A stretch of DNA of 64,000 nt from Laceyella tengchongensis (GTDB lineage Bacteria; Bacillota; Bacilli; Thermoactinomycetales; Thermoactinomycetaceae): positions 124,001 through 188,000 of the forward strand of contig NZ_FXTU01000005.1 of NCBI RefSeq assembly GCF_900182735.1, in the 5' to 3' direction. Positions 7,278-15,450 of the stretch are shown here, piece by piece. The notes beneath the pieces are model-generated. The model saw only the letters and a program-made list of their open reading frames with translations, was not told where the DNA came from and made no database searches. The stretch's first letter is position 1, and every line of letters begins with the position of its first letter. A program made the position numbers and the translations under genes.

Positions 7278-8564
7278 GTGGTGATGGTACCCATGGAGCT
7301 CACCTTGAGCGAATTGGAGAATCGCCGGTTGGTCGACTTGTACAAACTGGCAAAAGAATATCAAATTCCTTATTATTCACAGCTGAAAAAGAAAGAACTG
7401 ATTTTCGCGATATTAAAAGCAAAGGCGGAGCAAGACGGGCTGATGTTCATGGAAGGCGTGCTCGATGTCCTGCCGGAAGGGTACGGTTTTTTGCGTCCGA
7501 TCAACTTCCTGCCCTCGTCGGAAGACATTTATATTTCCGCTTCCCAGATCCGTCGCTTTGACCTGCGCTCAGGCGACTTGGTATCGGGAAAAGTGCGTCC
7601 GCCGAAGGAAAATGAGCGTTATTTTGGTTTGTTGCATGTGGAGGCGGTTAATGGCGAAGATCCGAATGTCGCTGCCGAGCGTTTGCATTTTGCGGCGTTG
7701 ACGCCCCTCTATCCAGAGCAACGCTTGGTGTTGGAGACGACGCCAGAGCGGATATCGACGCGGATGATGGACTTGATCGCTCCGGTGGGGTTGGGGCAGC
7801 GCGGTTTGATCGTAGCCCAGCCCAAAGCGGGGAAAACGATGTTGCTCAAAGAAATCGCTAACAGCATTACAGAGAATTATCCGGATATCGAGCTGTTTGT
7901 GTTGCTGATTGATGAGCGGCCCGAAGAAGTGACTGACATGCAACGCTCCGTCAAAGCGGAAGTGGTGAGCTCCACGTTTGATGAGTTGCCCGAAAACCAT
8001 ATCAAAGTGGCTGAGTTGGTGTTAGAACGGGCGCAACGGCTGGTAGAGCACAAGAAAGATGTCGTGATTTTGCTGGATAGTGTCACACGGTTGGCCCGCG
8101 CTTACAATTTGGTCATCCCGCCGAGCGGGCGCACGTTGTCCGGGGGGATTGATCCCGCTGCGCTCCATCGTCCCAAGCGTTTCTTTGGAGCTGCCCGCAA
8201 CGTGGAGGAAGGCGGAAGTTTGACAATTTTGGCGACGGCCTTAGTTGAGACCGGTTCACGCATGGATGATGTCATCTATGAAGAGTTCAAAGGGACAGGC
8301 AATCTGGAATTGCATTTGGATCGCAAGTTGGCAGAACGCCGCATCTTTCCCGCGATCGATATTCGCAGATCTGGCACGCGCCGCGAAGATTTGCTCTTGA
8401 GCAAGACGGAGTTGGAAAAATTGTGGGCGCTGAGGAAATCGCTTAACGATGCGCCGGATTCCACGGAGGCGCTTATCAAACGGCTGAAACAAGCCAAAAC
8501 CAATGAGGAATTCTTAGGCTCCCTGGAGTTGAAATCCCCCCGCCAAACCACTCCTGTTTCATGA
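7278..8564 (+). CDS. rho: Transcription termination factor Rho
   Basis: Hexameric RNA-dependent ATPase/translocase that ends transcription at Rho-dependent sites. Order: N-terminal Rho_N helices (about 8-50), cold-shock-like RNA-binding domain (about 54-130), RecA-like ATPase with Walker A PKAGKT near 182-187, Walker B VILLDS and Q-loop region PPSGRTLSGGIDP. The start is uncertain: a GTG pair at 7278/7281 and ATGs at 7284 and 7293 are in frame, while the purine-rich GGAGGAGGG ends at 7261, so all are rather distant. B. subtilis Rho aligns from about the ATG at 7293. It is followed by a clear intrinsic terminator. Confidence 0.96.
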   Translation: MVMVPMELTLSELENRRLVDLYKLAKEYQIPYYSQLKKKELIFAILKAKAEQDGLMFMEGVLDVLPEGYGFLRPINFLPSSEDIYISASQIRRFDLRSGDLVSGKVRPPKENERYFGLLHVEAVNGEDPNVAAERLHFAALTPLYPEQRLVLETTPERISTRMMDLIAPVGLGQRGLIVAQPKAGKTMLLKEIANSITENYPDIELFVLLIDERPEEVTDMQRSVKAEVVSSTFDELPENHIKVAELVLERAQRLVEHKKDVVILLDSVTRLARAYNLVIPPSGRTLSGGIDPAALHRPKRFFGAARNVEEGGSLTILATALVETGSRMDDVIYEEFKGTGNLELHLDRKLAERRIFPAIDIRRSGTRREDLLLSKTELEKLWALRKSLNDAPDSTEALIKRLKQAKTNEEFLGSLELKSPRQTTPVS

Positions 8565-8604
8565 GCGGCACATTTCACTGACATATCGAGCGAGTGCCTC
8601 ACAT

Positions 8605-8648
8605 AAGATGAAACCGGGTGAATGTATACCCGACACTTTCATCTTTTT
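8605..8648 (+). terminator. Intrinsic terminator after rho
   Basis: Nested arms AAGATGAAA/TTTCATCTT with an inner CGGGT/ACCCG pair, followed directly by a T-run. It ends the glpX-rho transcript just upstream of the peptidase gene ribosome site. Confidence 0.85.
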
Positions 8649-8661
8649 GTGAGGTGCTGAC

Positions 8662-9639
8662 ATGTCTTCCAAACGCGCATTGTTGGCTTCTTCCCTCGCT
8701 GTTACCACATCGGCTTCATGGATGTTCGGAACAGACAGACATCCGGTTGTCTCCGCGGAGTTGCTGGAGGGAGCGGATGGGGAACCTGAGCAGAAACAGA
8801 TAGCCGAGGAAGCGATCTTTCAATATCTCAATCCGGTCATGGCGGTGGCCGAAGGAAATCTGGCCGCTAGGGTGGAGACCAAGCCGTTGGTTTACGAGGT
8901 GAAGCAAGGAGACACCCTGATGGAGATCGGCCAGCTATTTGGCTTGGACTATCATGAGATTGCCCAAGTCAATCGGTTGCCCGACCCCGACCGATTGCGT
9001 GCAGGGCAAAAGCTGACGATTCCGCTGACCAAAAAATGGATTCGCCTCAAACAGAGCGATTCCGTCGCGCGGTTGGCCAAAGAGTATCAGACAGTGCCGG
9101 AGCTGATCCGTTATCTCAACCCGGAACTGGCCGACGCCGAACTGGCATATATTGGCCAATTGATAGCGGTTCCGGTGCGGATGGCCCCTCCGCCGAAGCG
9201 GGTCAAGGAAAATCGCGGAAATGCGGCGCGATTGGCGACAACACCAACGCGGCAATCGAGTGGGGAGTTTGTCTTTCGTTGGCCTGTAGCCGGACAGGTC
9301 ACCAGCAACTTTGGCTGGCGTAATGGGCGGCAACATAAAGGGATCGATATCTGGAGCCCGGCGAAAGAGAAAGCGGAGATTCATGCATCGCTTAGTGGAC
9401 AGGTTGTCCAAGCGGGGTATGTGAACGGATATGGGAATTTGGTGGTCGTGGATCATGGCGGAGGCTGGGTCACGTACTATGCGCACTTGAGCCGGATTAC
9501 AGTTAGCAAAGGCGAGCAAGTCGCGACGGGGCGGGTTTTAGGCTTTATGGGGATGACCGGCAGGGCAACCGGGTATCACTTGCACTTTGAGGTGCGCAAA
9601 GGAGATAAAGCAATTAACCCATTGCGGCTATTGAGATAA
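8662..9639 (+). CDS. LysM / M23 peptidoglycan endopeptidase
   Basis: Predicted secreted cell-wall endopeptidase of 325 residues. A hydrophobic N-terminal segment (about 5-22) suggests export. A LysM domain (YEVKQGDTL..., about 78-122) and a second weaker LysM-like unit (about 126-172) should bind peptidoglycan, and an M23 metallopeptidase domain follows from about 203. The zinc and catalytic residues are intact: H225 and D229 in HKGID, H275 in YYAHLS, and H308 in HLHFE. It is therefore likely active, unlike the SpoIIQ-type protein later in the window. GAGGTG precedes the ATG. Its place between rho and rpmE differs from B. subtilis; exact role (growth, sporulation or germination) is unknown. 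Confidence 0.9.
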   Translation: MSSKRALLASSLAVTTSASWMFGTDRHPVVSAELLEGADGEPEQKQIAEEAIFQYLNPVMAVAEGNLAARVETKPLVYEVKQGDTLMEIGQLFGLDYHEIAQVNRLPDPDRLRAGQKLTIPLTKKWIRLKQSDSVARLAKEYQTVPELIRYLNPELADAELAYIGQLIAVPVRMAPPPKRVKENRGNAARLATTPTRQSSGEFVFRWPVAGQVTSNFGWRNGRQHKGIDIWSPAKEKAEIHASLSGQVVQAGYVNGYGNLVVVDHGGGWVTYYAHLSRITVSKGEQVATGRVLGFMGMTGRATGYHLHFEVRKGDKAINPLRLLR

Positions 9640-9675
9640 TTGGCATTCATTTATTTTTTGTGAACAGACACCGCC

Positions 9676-9704
9676 TTGCTTCCTGCTGTTAACCATGCTA
9701 TAAT
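9676..9704 (+). promoter_or_regulatory. Sigma-A promoter for rpmE
   Basis: TTGCTT, 17-bp spacer, TATAAT, with TGC directly before the -10 (extended -10). This is one of the best vegetative promoters in the window. It gives an approximately 90-nt leader before rpmE. Confidence 0.85.
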
Positions 9705-9799
9705 GTTGCAGTGATTTTCTAGAAATCGTGCGAATAACTTCTCTGCATTTTGTGGGGAGTGAGTCACAGATGGAATGGCTAGGAAAAGAGGTGAAAAGC

Positions 9800-10000
9800 A
9801 TGAAAGCAGGAGTTCATCCGGCATACAAAATGACGACTGTTACCTGTGCATGTGGAAATACATTTGAAACCGGATCTACCGTTGAGAACTTGAGAGTGGA
9901 CGTTTGCTCCGAGTGCCATCCTTTCTTTACTGGTAAACAAAAAATGGTAAATGCGGGTGGTCGCGTAGACCGTTTCAAAAAGAAATACAACCTCAAATAA
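9800..10000 (+). CDS. rpmE: Ribosomal protein L31, zinc-binding form
   Basis: A 66-residue 50S ribosomal protein. The zinc-ribbon cysteines C16, C18, C36 and C39 are all present, so this is the Zn-containing type that is normally used under zinc sufficiency. The frame is open upstream to a GTG at 9728, but the ATG at 9800 follows AGAGGTG at good spacing and gives exactly the family N-terminus MKAGVHP. It is transcribed from its own strong promoter and followed by two tandem terminators, so it is probably a monocistronic unit. Confidence 0.97.
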   Translation: MKAGVHPAYKMTTVTCACGNTFETGSTVENLRVDVCSECHPFFTGKQKMVNAGGRVDRFKKKYNLK

Positions 10001-10026
10001 TGAGATTGTTGGCGTTAAAACCTGCC

Positions 10027-10056
10027 AGGCAAGCCGATCGTTGGAAGCTTGCCTTT
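10027..10056 (+). terminator. Intrinsic terminator 1 after rpmE
   Basis: AGGCAAGC pairs with GCTTGCCT and is followed by a T-run. It is the first of two tandem terminators behind rpmE. Confidence 0.9.
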
Positions 10057-10075
10057 TTTGTTGCGAAGAAAGTCG

Positions 10076-10100
10076 ATCCAGGGACATCCTGGATTTTTTT
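10076..10100 (+). terminator. Intrinsic terminator 2 after rpmE
   Basis: ATCCAGG pairs with CCTGGAT over a 5-nt loop, followed by six or seven T. This second tandem terminator isolates the highly expressed rpmE from tdk. Confidence 0.85.
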
Positions 10101-10184
10101 GTGCGGGAAAACTTGTAACTATCCGTTTTCGTCAAGATCGGTTAAAATGACAATTTGTAACGAACACGGACGGGAGGAACGAGA

Positions 10185-10775
10185 GTGAAAAGCGAACGGC
10201 TTTACATCAAGCGCCAGGGCTGGATCGAGATTATCTGCGGTGGGATGTTTTCCGGGAAGAGCGAAGAGTTGATCCGCCGGATTCGACGCGCCAAAATCGC
10301 CAAGTTGCAGGTGATGGCTTTTAAGCCGGCCATTGATGACCGTTATCACAGTGAAGCGATTGCTTCGCACAACGGTTTGATCGCCGATGCCCATCCGGTC
10401 AGCAGCGCAACGGAACTCATGTCGCTGATCACATCGGAAGTAGATGTGGTGGCCATTGACGAAGTGCAATTTTTTGAACCGGAAATTGTAGAAGTCTGCC
10501 AGGATCTGGCCGATCAAGGGAAACGCGTAATCTGTGCGGGACTGGATCAGGACTTCCGCGGAAAGCCATTTGGCCCTACCCCCCTCTTGCTTTCCGTTGC
10601 TGAGTATGTGACCAAGTTGCAAGCGATCTGTGTGAAATGCGGGGCTCCGGCCAGCCGGACCCAACGCTTGATTGACGGCCGGCCCGCCGCCGTAAATGAT
10701 CCCGTCATCCAAGTAGGGGCTTCCGAGCAGTATGAAGCGCGCTGCCGCCATTGCCATGAACTGGTTGTCCGCTGA
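10185..10775 (+). CDS. tdk: Thymidine kinase
   Basis: Type II thymidine kinase, which phosphorylates thymidine to dTMP in the salvage pathway. The 196-residue protein has the P-loop GGMFSGKSEE near 19-28, the DEVQFF motif with the catalytic Glu, and a zinc ribbon formed by CVKCG and CRHC. The GTG start at 10185 follows GGGAGGA at good spacing. It lies behind rpmE exactly as in B. subtilis and converges on the membrane-protease gene, sharing one bidirectional terminator with it. Confidence 0.96.
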   Translation: MKSERLYIKRQGWIEIICGGMFSGKSEELIRRIRRAKIAKLQVMAFKPAIDDRYHSEAIASHNGLIADAHPVSSATELMSLITSEVDVVAIDEVQFFEPEIVEVCQDLADQGKRVICAGLDQDFRGKPFGPTPLLLSVAEYVTKLQAICVKCGAPASRTQRLIDGRPAAVNDPVIQVGASEQYEARCRHCHELVVR

Positions 10776-10777
10776 AT

Positions 10778-10818
10778 AAAAAAATCTCAACACAGCAATG
10801 CGCGTGTTGAGATTTTTT
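10778..10818. terminator. Bidirectional terminator between tdk and CPBP gene
   Basis: AAATCTCAACAC and GTGTTGAGATTT form a 12-bp stem, flanked by A-rich and T-rich runs, so it can work in both directions between the two convergent genes. Confidence 0.9.
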
Positions 10819-10830
10819 GCCGTTTGGCCC

Positions 10831-11883
10831 TTATCCAGCCAACATATAGAGCAGGCCGAGGGTGATATTGTAGGTTGCATGGATGACCATGCTCAACGTA
10901 GTGTTGACGCGTAGGCGAGCAAACGCCAACGCCAGCGCCACGAAGAAAATCATCAGGGTGGACAGGCTGAGCCCGTAGTTAGTGTGGATCAAAGCGAACA
11001 ACACGCTGGTGTAGACGATGCCGAAGCGGGGCAAAAGTGCTCCGCGGAAGATGAGTTCTTCACCCAAAGCGGCCGCCAATCCGAGTGTGAGCACACCGGG
11101 GATGGAATCGAACAAGGGGCCTAGCATCTTGGTGGTCAGATCGTTCACATTTTGGTCCACGATCGGTCCGAATAGGGTTTCCACCCATGTCATCAAGGCT
11201 GGAAACAGGGTGAGCGCGGCGCCAATGCCGATCCCAGCAAGGACTTGTTTCAATGTGAGAGGGCGCACGCCAAGGCGCTCCAGTACTTCTTTCCCATTGC
11301 GGCGGGTCAGCCACCCTGTTCCGATAAAGGCGAGTAAGGCGAATAAAATGTTTTGCGACCAGATGGAGGCAAACGTATAGGACGCTGCCACGTTTGGTGC
11401 GGTGGCGTCATTGATCAGGCCGAGTCCGATGGCGACGGTGACGAAAAGTTGAACCCAGACCACCATGCTGAAAGATAACGCCATCGTATGTACCCGATGA
11501 GCAGGGTCGATCGGCAACACCTTTCCGGCCAAGAACCGGCGCAACGACGGGATGAAGACGAGCATGCCTACTAAGGACGGAATCCACAAGCTCATACCGA
11601 TGGATGCATGCTGGCTAGCAAAGTGATTGACGATGCGTTCAGAATAGATGCCTTGGAGGGTGTGTGCCAACTGCCCGCCTTGGAAGTGGGCGATAAGGCC
11701 GAGCAAAAAAACGATGGCAAAACCGAGAGCCATCAACATATAAAGAACCAAGGCGAACTCTTTTCCTTCGCGCGGATGCTCTGGTGTGCGCGAACGCTCG
11801 GCGAGATTGACCAAGTAGAACAAGATGATGATCGGGCCAAACACGGTCAGGTTTTCAATGATTGCAGAAAGTGCTTCGTACAT
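10831..11883 (-). CDS. CPBP family intramembrane glutamic endopeptidase
   Basis: Membrane protein of 350 residues with roughly eight hydrophobic segments. The C-terminal CPBP (CAAX protease and bacteriocin-processing, Rce1-like) domain carries the active-site motifs EEXXXR (E275 E276 ... R280 in GEELIFRG), H300 in FALIHTN and H335/N339 in HATYN. Such proteins cleave substrates within the membrane and are often linked to peptide maturation or self-immunity. Its N-terminal 200 residues are not diagnostic. It is on the minus strand, inserted between tdk and prfA, with no bacteriocin-like gene nearby, so the substrate is unknown. Confidence 0.88.
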   Translation of the reverse strand: MYEALSAIIENLTVFGPIIILFYLVNLAERSRTPEHPREGKEFALVLYMLMALGFAIVFLLGLIAHFQGGQLAHTLQGIYSERIVNHFASQHASIGMSLWIPSLVGMLVFIPSLRRFLAGKVLPIDPAHRVHTMALSFSMVVWVQLFVTVAIGLGLINDATAPNVAASYTFASIWSQNILFALLAFIGTGWLTRRNGKEVLERLGVRPLTLKQVLAGIGIGAALTLFPALMTWVETLFGPIVDQNVNDLTTKMLGPLFDSIPGVLTLGLAAALGEELIFRGALLPRFGIVYTSVLFALIHTNYGLSLSTLMIFFVALALAFARLRVNTTLSMVIHATYNITLGLLYMLAG

Positions 11884-11961
11884 GTATCAGTGTTCTCCCT
11901 TTAACTTTTCTGTCATTTTCTATCATCATAACATTATCATTGGAACGGTGTCTTTGGTTTC

Positions 11962-11991
11962 TTCCAAAAAAGGTGCGGGATGTGGTACAAT
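11962..11991 (+). promoter_or_regulatory. Possible promoter of the prfA operon
   Basis: TACAAT at 11986-11991 is a plausible -10 with a weak -35 (TTCCAA) 18 bp upstream. It lies in the divergent gap before prfA. The -35 match is poor. Confidence 0.35.
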
Positions 11992-12100
11992 CAAATAACG
12001 TGTTTATAGAGTCGGATCTGCATGGGCGTTGGCGTTGGGTGGGAAAGCGCATCCATATTCCAACGGGTCGGCGATTTTATGATATGTGGGAGTGAGAACT

Positions 12101-13171
12101 GTGTTAGATCGTTTAGAGGCGATTCATCAGCGATATGAAGAACTGAGCCGCTTGCTATGCGATCCCGAAGTTATCAGCGATAGCAAGAAATTGCGGGAAT
12201 ATTCCAAGGAACAATCGGGATTGGAAGAGAAAAATCAAGCGTATCTAGAATATAAAAATGTGGTTGAACAATTGCGCGACGCAAAGGCGATGTTGGAAGA
12301 AAAGCTGGATGATGAGATGCGCGAATTGGTGAAGGCGGAGATCGAAGAATTGACGGCGAGCAAAGAAGAGTTGGAAGAACGGATCAAGATCCTCCTGTTG
12401 CCGAAGGACCCCAACGACGAGAAAAACGTCATCGTCGAGATCCGTGGTGCGGCCGGCGGGGAAGAGGCGGCGCTGTTTGCGGCAAACTTGTACCGGATGT
12501 ACACCCGTTACGCCGAACGCCAAGGTTGGAAAGTGGAGCTGTTGGAAGCCAATGCGACGGGATTGGGCGGATTTAAGGAAGTAGTCTTTTCCATCCAGGG
12601 GCGTGGCGCTTACAGCCGGCTGAAGTATGAAAGCGGCGCCCACCGAGTGCAGCGCGTGCCGGAAACGGAGTCAGGCGGCCGGATTCACACCTCAACGGCG
12701 ACGGTGGCGGTGTTGCCAGAAGCGGAAGAGGTGGAAATCGAAATCCACGATAAAGATTTGCGGATTGACACCTTCTGTTCGAGCGGCCCTGGCGGCCAAA
12801 GCGTGAACACAACGCAATCGGCGGTGCGGATCACGCATATTCCGACGGGGATCGTCGTATCCTGCCAAGATGAGAAATCGCAGAACAGCAACAAGGAAAA
12901 AGCGATGCGGGTTTTGCGGGCTCGGCTGTATGACCTCAAGCAACAGGAAGAGAACGCCAAGCTGGCCGACGCTCGCCGTAGTGCGGTTGGAACCGGGGAC
13001 CGGAGTGAGCGGATTCGCACGTACAACTATCCGCAAAGCAGGGTGACGGATCACCGCATCGGCTTGACCCTGCACAAGCTCGATTTGATTTTGGATGGTG
13101 ACTTGCAGGAAGTGATTGATTCCCTGATTTTGCATGAACAGACGAAACTGCTCAGCAAAGAGGCGCAGTGA
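12101..13171 (+). CDS. prfA: Peptide chain release factor 1
   Basis: Class I release factor RF1, which recognises UAA and UAG and triggers hydrolysis of peptidyl-tRNA on the ribosome. The 356-residue product has the GGQ catalytic motif in SSGPGGQSVN and the codon-reading PxT element as PET in RVPETESG, which marks RF1 rather than RF2. The frame is open from a GTG at 12086, but the GTG at 12101 follows GGAGTGAG and gives the family N-terminus MLDRLEAI. prmC, which methylates the GGQ glutamine, follows about 26 nt downstream, as in most Bacillota. Confidence 0.97.
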   Translation: MLDRLEAIHQRYEELSRLLCDPEVISDSKKLREYSKEQSGLEEKNQAYLEYKNVVEQLRDAKAMLEEKLDDEMRELVKAEIEELTASKEELEERIKILLLPKDPNDEKNVIVEIRGAAGGEEAALFAANLYRMYTRYAERQGWKVELLEANATGLGGFKEVVFSIQGRGAYSRLKYESGAHRVQRVPETESGGRIHTSTATVAVLPEAEEVEIEIHDKDLRIDTFCSSGPGGQSVNTTQSAVRITHIPTGIVVSCQDEKSQNSNKEKAMRVLRARLYDLKQQEENAKLADARRSAVGTGDRSERIRTYNYPQSRVTDHRIGLTLHKLDLILDGDLQEVIDSLILHEQTKLLSKEAQ

Positions 13172-13197
13172 GCGAGTTTGCCAAAGGAGTCGGTGGG

Positions 13198-14079
13198 ATG
13201 CATAGGGAATATACGCTGAGAGAAGCCTATCGCCGGGCTTCTTCTTTTTTGCAGGACAACGGGGCGGAAGAGAATGCAAATTTTGAGGCGGAATTGCTGA
13301 TCCGGCGTCTGGTAGGCTTGGATCGAACGCAATTTTTCATGCATTTGTCTGACCCGTTTCCGGCGGACTTGGCAACAAAGCTGGAGGAATGGCTCAGGCG
13401 GCGGGCGGCGGGGGAGCCGTTGCAATACATTGTGGGTGACCAGGAGTTTTACGGAAGGGTGTTCCACGTCAGTCCGGCTGTGCTCATCCCCCGGCCGGAA
13501 ACCGAATTGCTGATTGAAGCGGTAATCGATGAGGCTGGGCGGCGTTTTGCTGAGGATGCGTTGCGTGTGGTTGATGTGGGGACGGGCAGTGGCGCGATTG
13601 CAGTGACATTGGCGCTGGAGAAGCCACAATGGCATTTGACGGCGATCGACTTATCGGCCTCCGCACTGGAAGTGGCTCAGATGAATGCTGCGAGGTATGG
13701 GGTCAGAGAGCAAATCTGCTGGCTTCAGGGCGACTTATTGGCGCCGGTAGGGGCAGGACTATCCGACATCGATATTCTGGTCTCTAACCCGCCGTATATT
13801 CCGTCTCAGACGGTTTATGAGCTGGAGCGGCAAGTGCGCGACTTTGAACCACACCTTGCCTTAGACGGTGGCGACGACGGCCTATCTCCCTATCGTCGCA
13901 TGGTGAGCGCCCTAGCTTCGGTGAAAGCGGGTCCGAAGCTGATCTGCTTTGAGATCGGGGCCGACCAGGGGCGCGCGGTGGCAGAGCTTTTGGGCAATGT
14001 CTGCCAAGAAGTGACGGTAAAACAAGATTTGGCTGGCCTAGATCGAATCGTCGTCGGGTGGCGTTCTGCAGTAGGGTGA
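13198..14079 (+). CDS. prmC: Release factor glutamine methyltransferase
   Basis: SAM-dependent N5-glutamine methyltransferase that methylates the GGQ Gln of RF1 and RF2. In the 293-residue product an N-terminal helical domain (about 1-85) precedes a Rossmann methyltransferase core with the SAM loop GTGSG at 128-132 and the catalytic NPPY at 197-200; PRPET at 98-102 is also typical. The frame extends back to a GTG at 13168, but AAAGGAG lies 8 nt before the ATG at 13198. It forms a unit with prfA and probably reads into spoIIR at low level, since no clear terminator separates them. Confidence 0.96.
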   Translation: MHREYTLREAYRRASSFLQDNGAEENANFEAELLIRRLVGLDRTQFFMHLSDPFPADLATKLEEWLRRRAAGEPLQYIVGDQEFYGRVFHVSPAVLIPRPETELLIEAVIDEAGRRFAEDALRVVDVGTGSGAIAVTLALEKPQWHLTAIDLSASALEVAQMNAARYGVREQICWLQGDLLAPVGAGLSDIDILVSNPPYIPSQTVYELERQVRDFEPHLALDGGDDGLSPYRRMVSALASVKAGPKLICFEIGADQGRAVAELLGNVCQEVTVKQDLAGLDRIVVGWRSAVG

Positions 14080-14094
14080 AAATTACAAAAACAT

Positions 14095-14124
14095 GTATAA
14101 ACGGGTTGCCCCCCTGTCCATACT
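14095..14124 (+). promoter_or_regulatory. Candidate sigma-F promoter of spoIIR
   Basis: GTATA, 16-bp spacer, GTCCATACT resembles the sigma-F pattern (GTATA, then GGnnAnAnT), with one mismatch in the -10. spoIIR is sigma-F dependent in B. subtilis. A very similar arrangement precedes spoIIQ. The -10 overlaps the left arm of the hairpin annotated next. Confidence 0.55.
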
Positions 14125-14143
14125 TTGGGTAAGGACAAGGGGG
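14110..14143 (+). promoter_or_regulatory. Hairpin sequestering the spoIIR ribosome site
   Basis: CCCCCTGTCC (14110-14119) can pair with GGACA-A-GGGGG (14133-14143, one bulged A). The right arm is the G-rich part of the spoIIR ribosome site, 10 nt before its ATG. There is no T-run, so it is not a normal terminator. Folding would hide the site in transcripts that read through from prmC. Confidence 0.55.
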
Positions 14144-14152
14144 AGGATTTAG

Positions 14153-14785
14153 ATGTGCAAACGGACTATTTTTTTATTTTTGTTGAGCGGTTTTATCTTA
14201 TGTTCTTTTGTTCGCGCGGAATCGTCCGCAGTGGTCTCCGGCCGCCAGGCGCCGGATCATCCGGAAAAGGGGATTCCAGAACAAGCGATACGGTTACGCA
14301 TTTTGGCTAACAGCGACCAGCTGCGGGATCAGTGGTTGAAGCGCAAAGTGCGGGATGAACTGGTGAAAGAGATTGAGACTTGGGCCGAGCAACCGGGCGA
14401 CATCGGTGAAGCCCGGCAGTTGATTCGATCCCGTTTGCCCCGTTTTCAGGCATTGGCCGAACGCACTGTCGCCCAACATGGATTTGATTATCCGGTCAAA
14501 GTCGATTTTGGGCGCGTGCCGTTCCCGACTAAGCTGTATGGAGAAAAGGTATATCCGGCCGGCAATTATGAAGCGTTGCGTGTTACGATCGGGCGAGGAG
14601 AAGGGGAAAATTGGTGGTGTGTGCTGTTTCCGCCTTTATGCTTTATCGACATGAGCAACGGTGACGCGGTGGAGCCACCCCCGGAGTCGTTGTCCGCTTC
14701 GCTAGAACCGACCCAACCGGCGCAACCTAAAGAAGAGAAAATCCAAGTGCGGTTTTTCCTGTTGGATAAGCTGTTGAAAAAATGA
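14153..14785 (+). CDS. spoIIR: Stage II sporulation protein R
   Basis: Forespore-made signal protein, secreted into the intermembrane space, where it triggers SpoIIGA to process pro-sigma-E in the mother cell. The 210-residue product has a hydrophobic N-terminal signal segment (about 4-22), then the SpoIIR domain beginning near IPEQAIRLRILANSD and including the conserved FPTKLYGEKVYPAGNYEALRV. Its tail is proline- and acid-rich before a basic end. GGGGGAGG precedes the ATG by 7 nt and lies partly within a hairpin. It follows prmC as in B. subtilis. Confidence 0.95.
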   Translation: MCKRTIFLFLLSGFILCSFVRAESSAVVSGRQAPDHPEKGIPEQAIRLRILANSDQLRDQWLKRKVRDELVKEIETWAEQPGDIGEARQLIRSRLPRFQALAERTVAQHGFDYPVKVDFGRVPFPTKLYGEKVYPAGNYEALRVTIGRGEGENWWCVLFPPLCFIDMSNGDAVEPPPESLSASLEPTQPAQPKEEKIQVRFFLLDKLLKK

Positions 14786-14849
14786 GCGTAGAAAGAGGAT
14801 ATCCTAACATAGAGCGCTTTGCTCTACCGATTTTTGTTCTACGCGTTTA

Positions 14850-14893
14850 CCCCCTGTCATACCGTCATATTGTAGGACAAGCGAGACAGGGGG
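14850..14893 (+). promoter_or_regulatory. Second ribosome-site hairpin, upstream of the GNAT gene
   Basis: CCCCCTGTC (14850-14858) and GACAGGGGG (14885-14893) form a perfect 9-bp stem. Sequence and position copy the spoIIR element: both have CCCCCTGTC followed by ATAC, later GGACAAG, and end in a G-run 10 nt before an ATG. It probably masks the ribosome site of the next gene. Confidence 0.5.
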
Positions 14894-14902
14894 CAAGGTT
14901 GT

Positions 14903-15367
14903 ATGTTCGTGATACGACGAGCCATTGAGCGAGACGTCTTTCAAGTGCGCAAATTGTTGAGGGAAGCCGGACTCAATGATAAAGGAATTGATGAGCATAT
15001 CGATCATTTTTTTGTGGTGGAAATGCCCACGGATGAGGGAGAGACACCGCAATTGGCCGGGGCGGTAGGCATGGAGGTTCACGGAAAGTATGGGTTGTTG
15101 CGTTCGTTTGTGTTGGAGCGGGCGCCGTGGAACACCAAAGTGGGCATGAACATGATCCAAATCCTTCTGTCCTATGCGAGCAAACTGCGCTTGTCGCATG
15201 TGTATCTGTTAGCGGGCGCTTCCCAGGAATTTTTCACCCAATTGGGTTTTTCCGAAATTGCGTTTGACGAATTGCCGGCGGATATCCGGGAATCCGAACA
15301 TGTGGAACGATCCCGGAACCAAGGAACGGCGATGGTGTTCTCCTGCGTCCCTTCCCATCAGCAATGA
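14903..15367 (+). CDS. GNAT family N-acetyltransferase
   Basis: A 154-residue GNAT-fold protein in the place of B. subtilis ywlB. The N-terminal strand-helix IRRAIERDVFQVRKLLREAGL and the later SFVLERAPWNTKVGMNMIQ and FFTQLGFSEI segments fit the fold. However, the usual acetyl-CoA loop (Q/RxxGxG/A) is not clean, so activity is uncertain. The G-rich ribosome site is in the right arm of a hairpin, matching the arrangement at spoIIR. Substrate unknown. It may belong to the sporulation programme because of the shared leader element, but that is inference. Confidence 0.75.
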   Translation: MFVIRRAIERDVFQVRKLLREAGLNDKGIDEHIDHFFVVEMPTDEGETPQLAGAVGMEVHGKYGLLRSFVLERAPWNTKVGMNMIQILLSYASKLRLSHVYLLAGASQEFFTQLGFSEIAFDELPADIRESEHVERSRNQGTAMVFSCVPSHQQ

Positions 15368-15450
15368 CGACCGGTGTCTGAATTCTTTGCTCTATTGTGT
15401 TAAGATAGGTGGACAGATGTGACAGCGGATGAGGAAAAGGAGAATGGATT

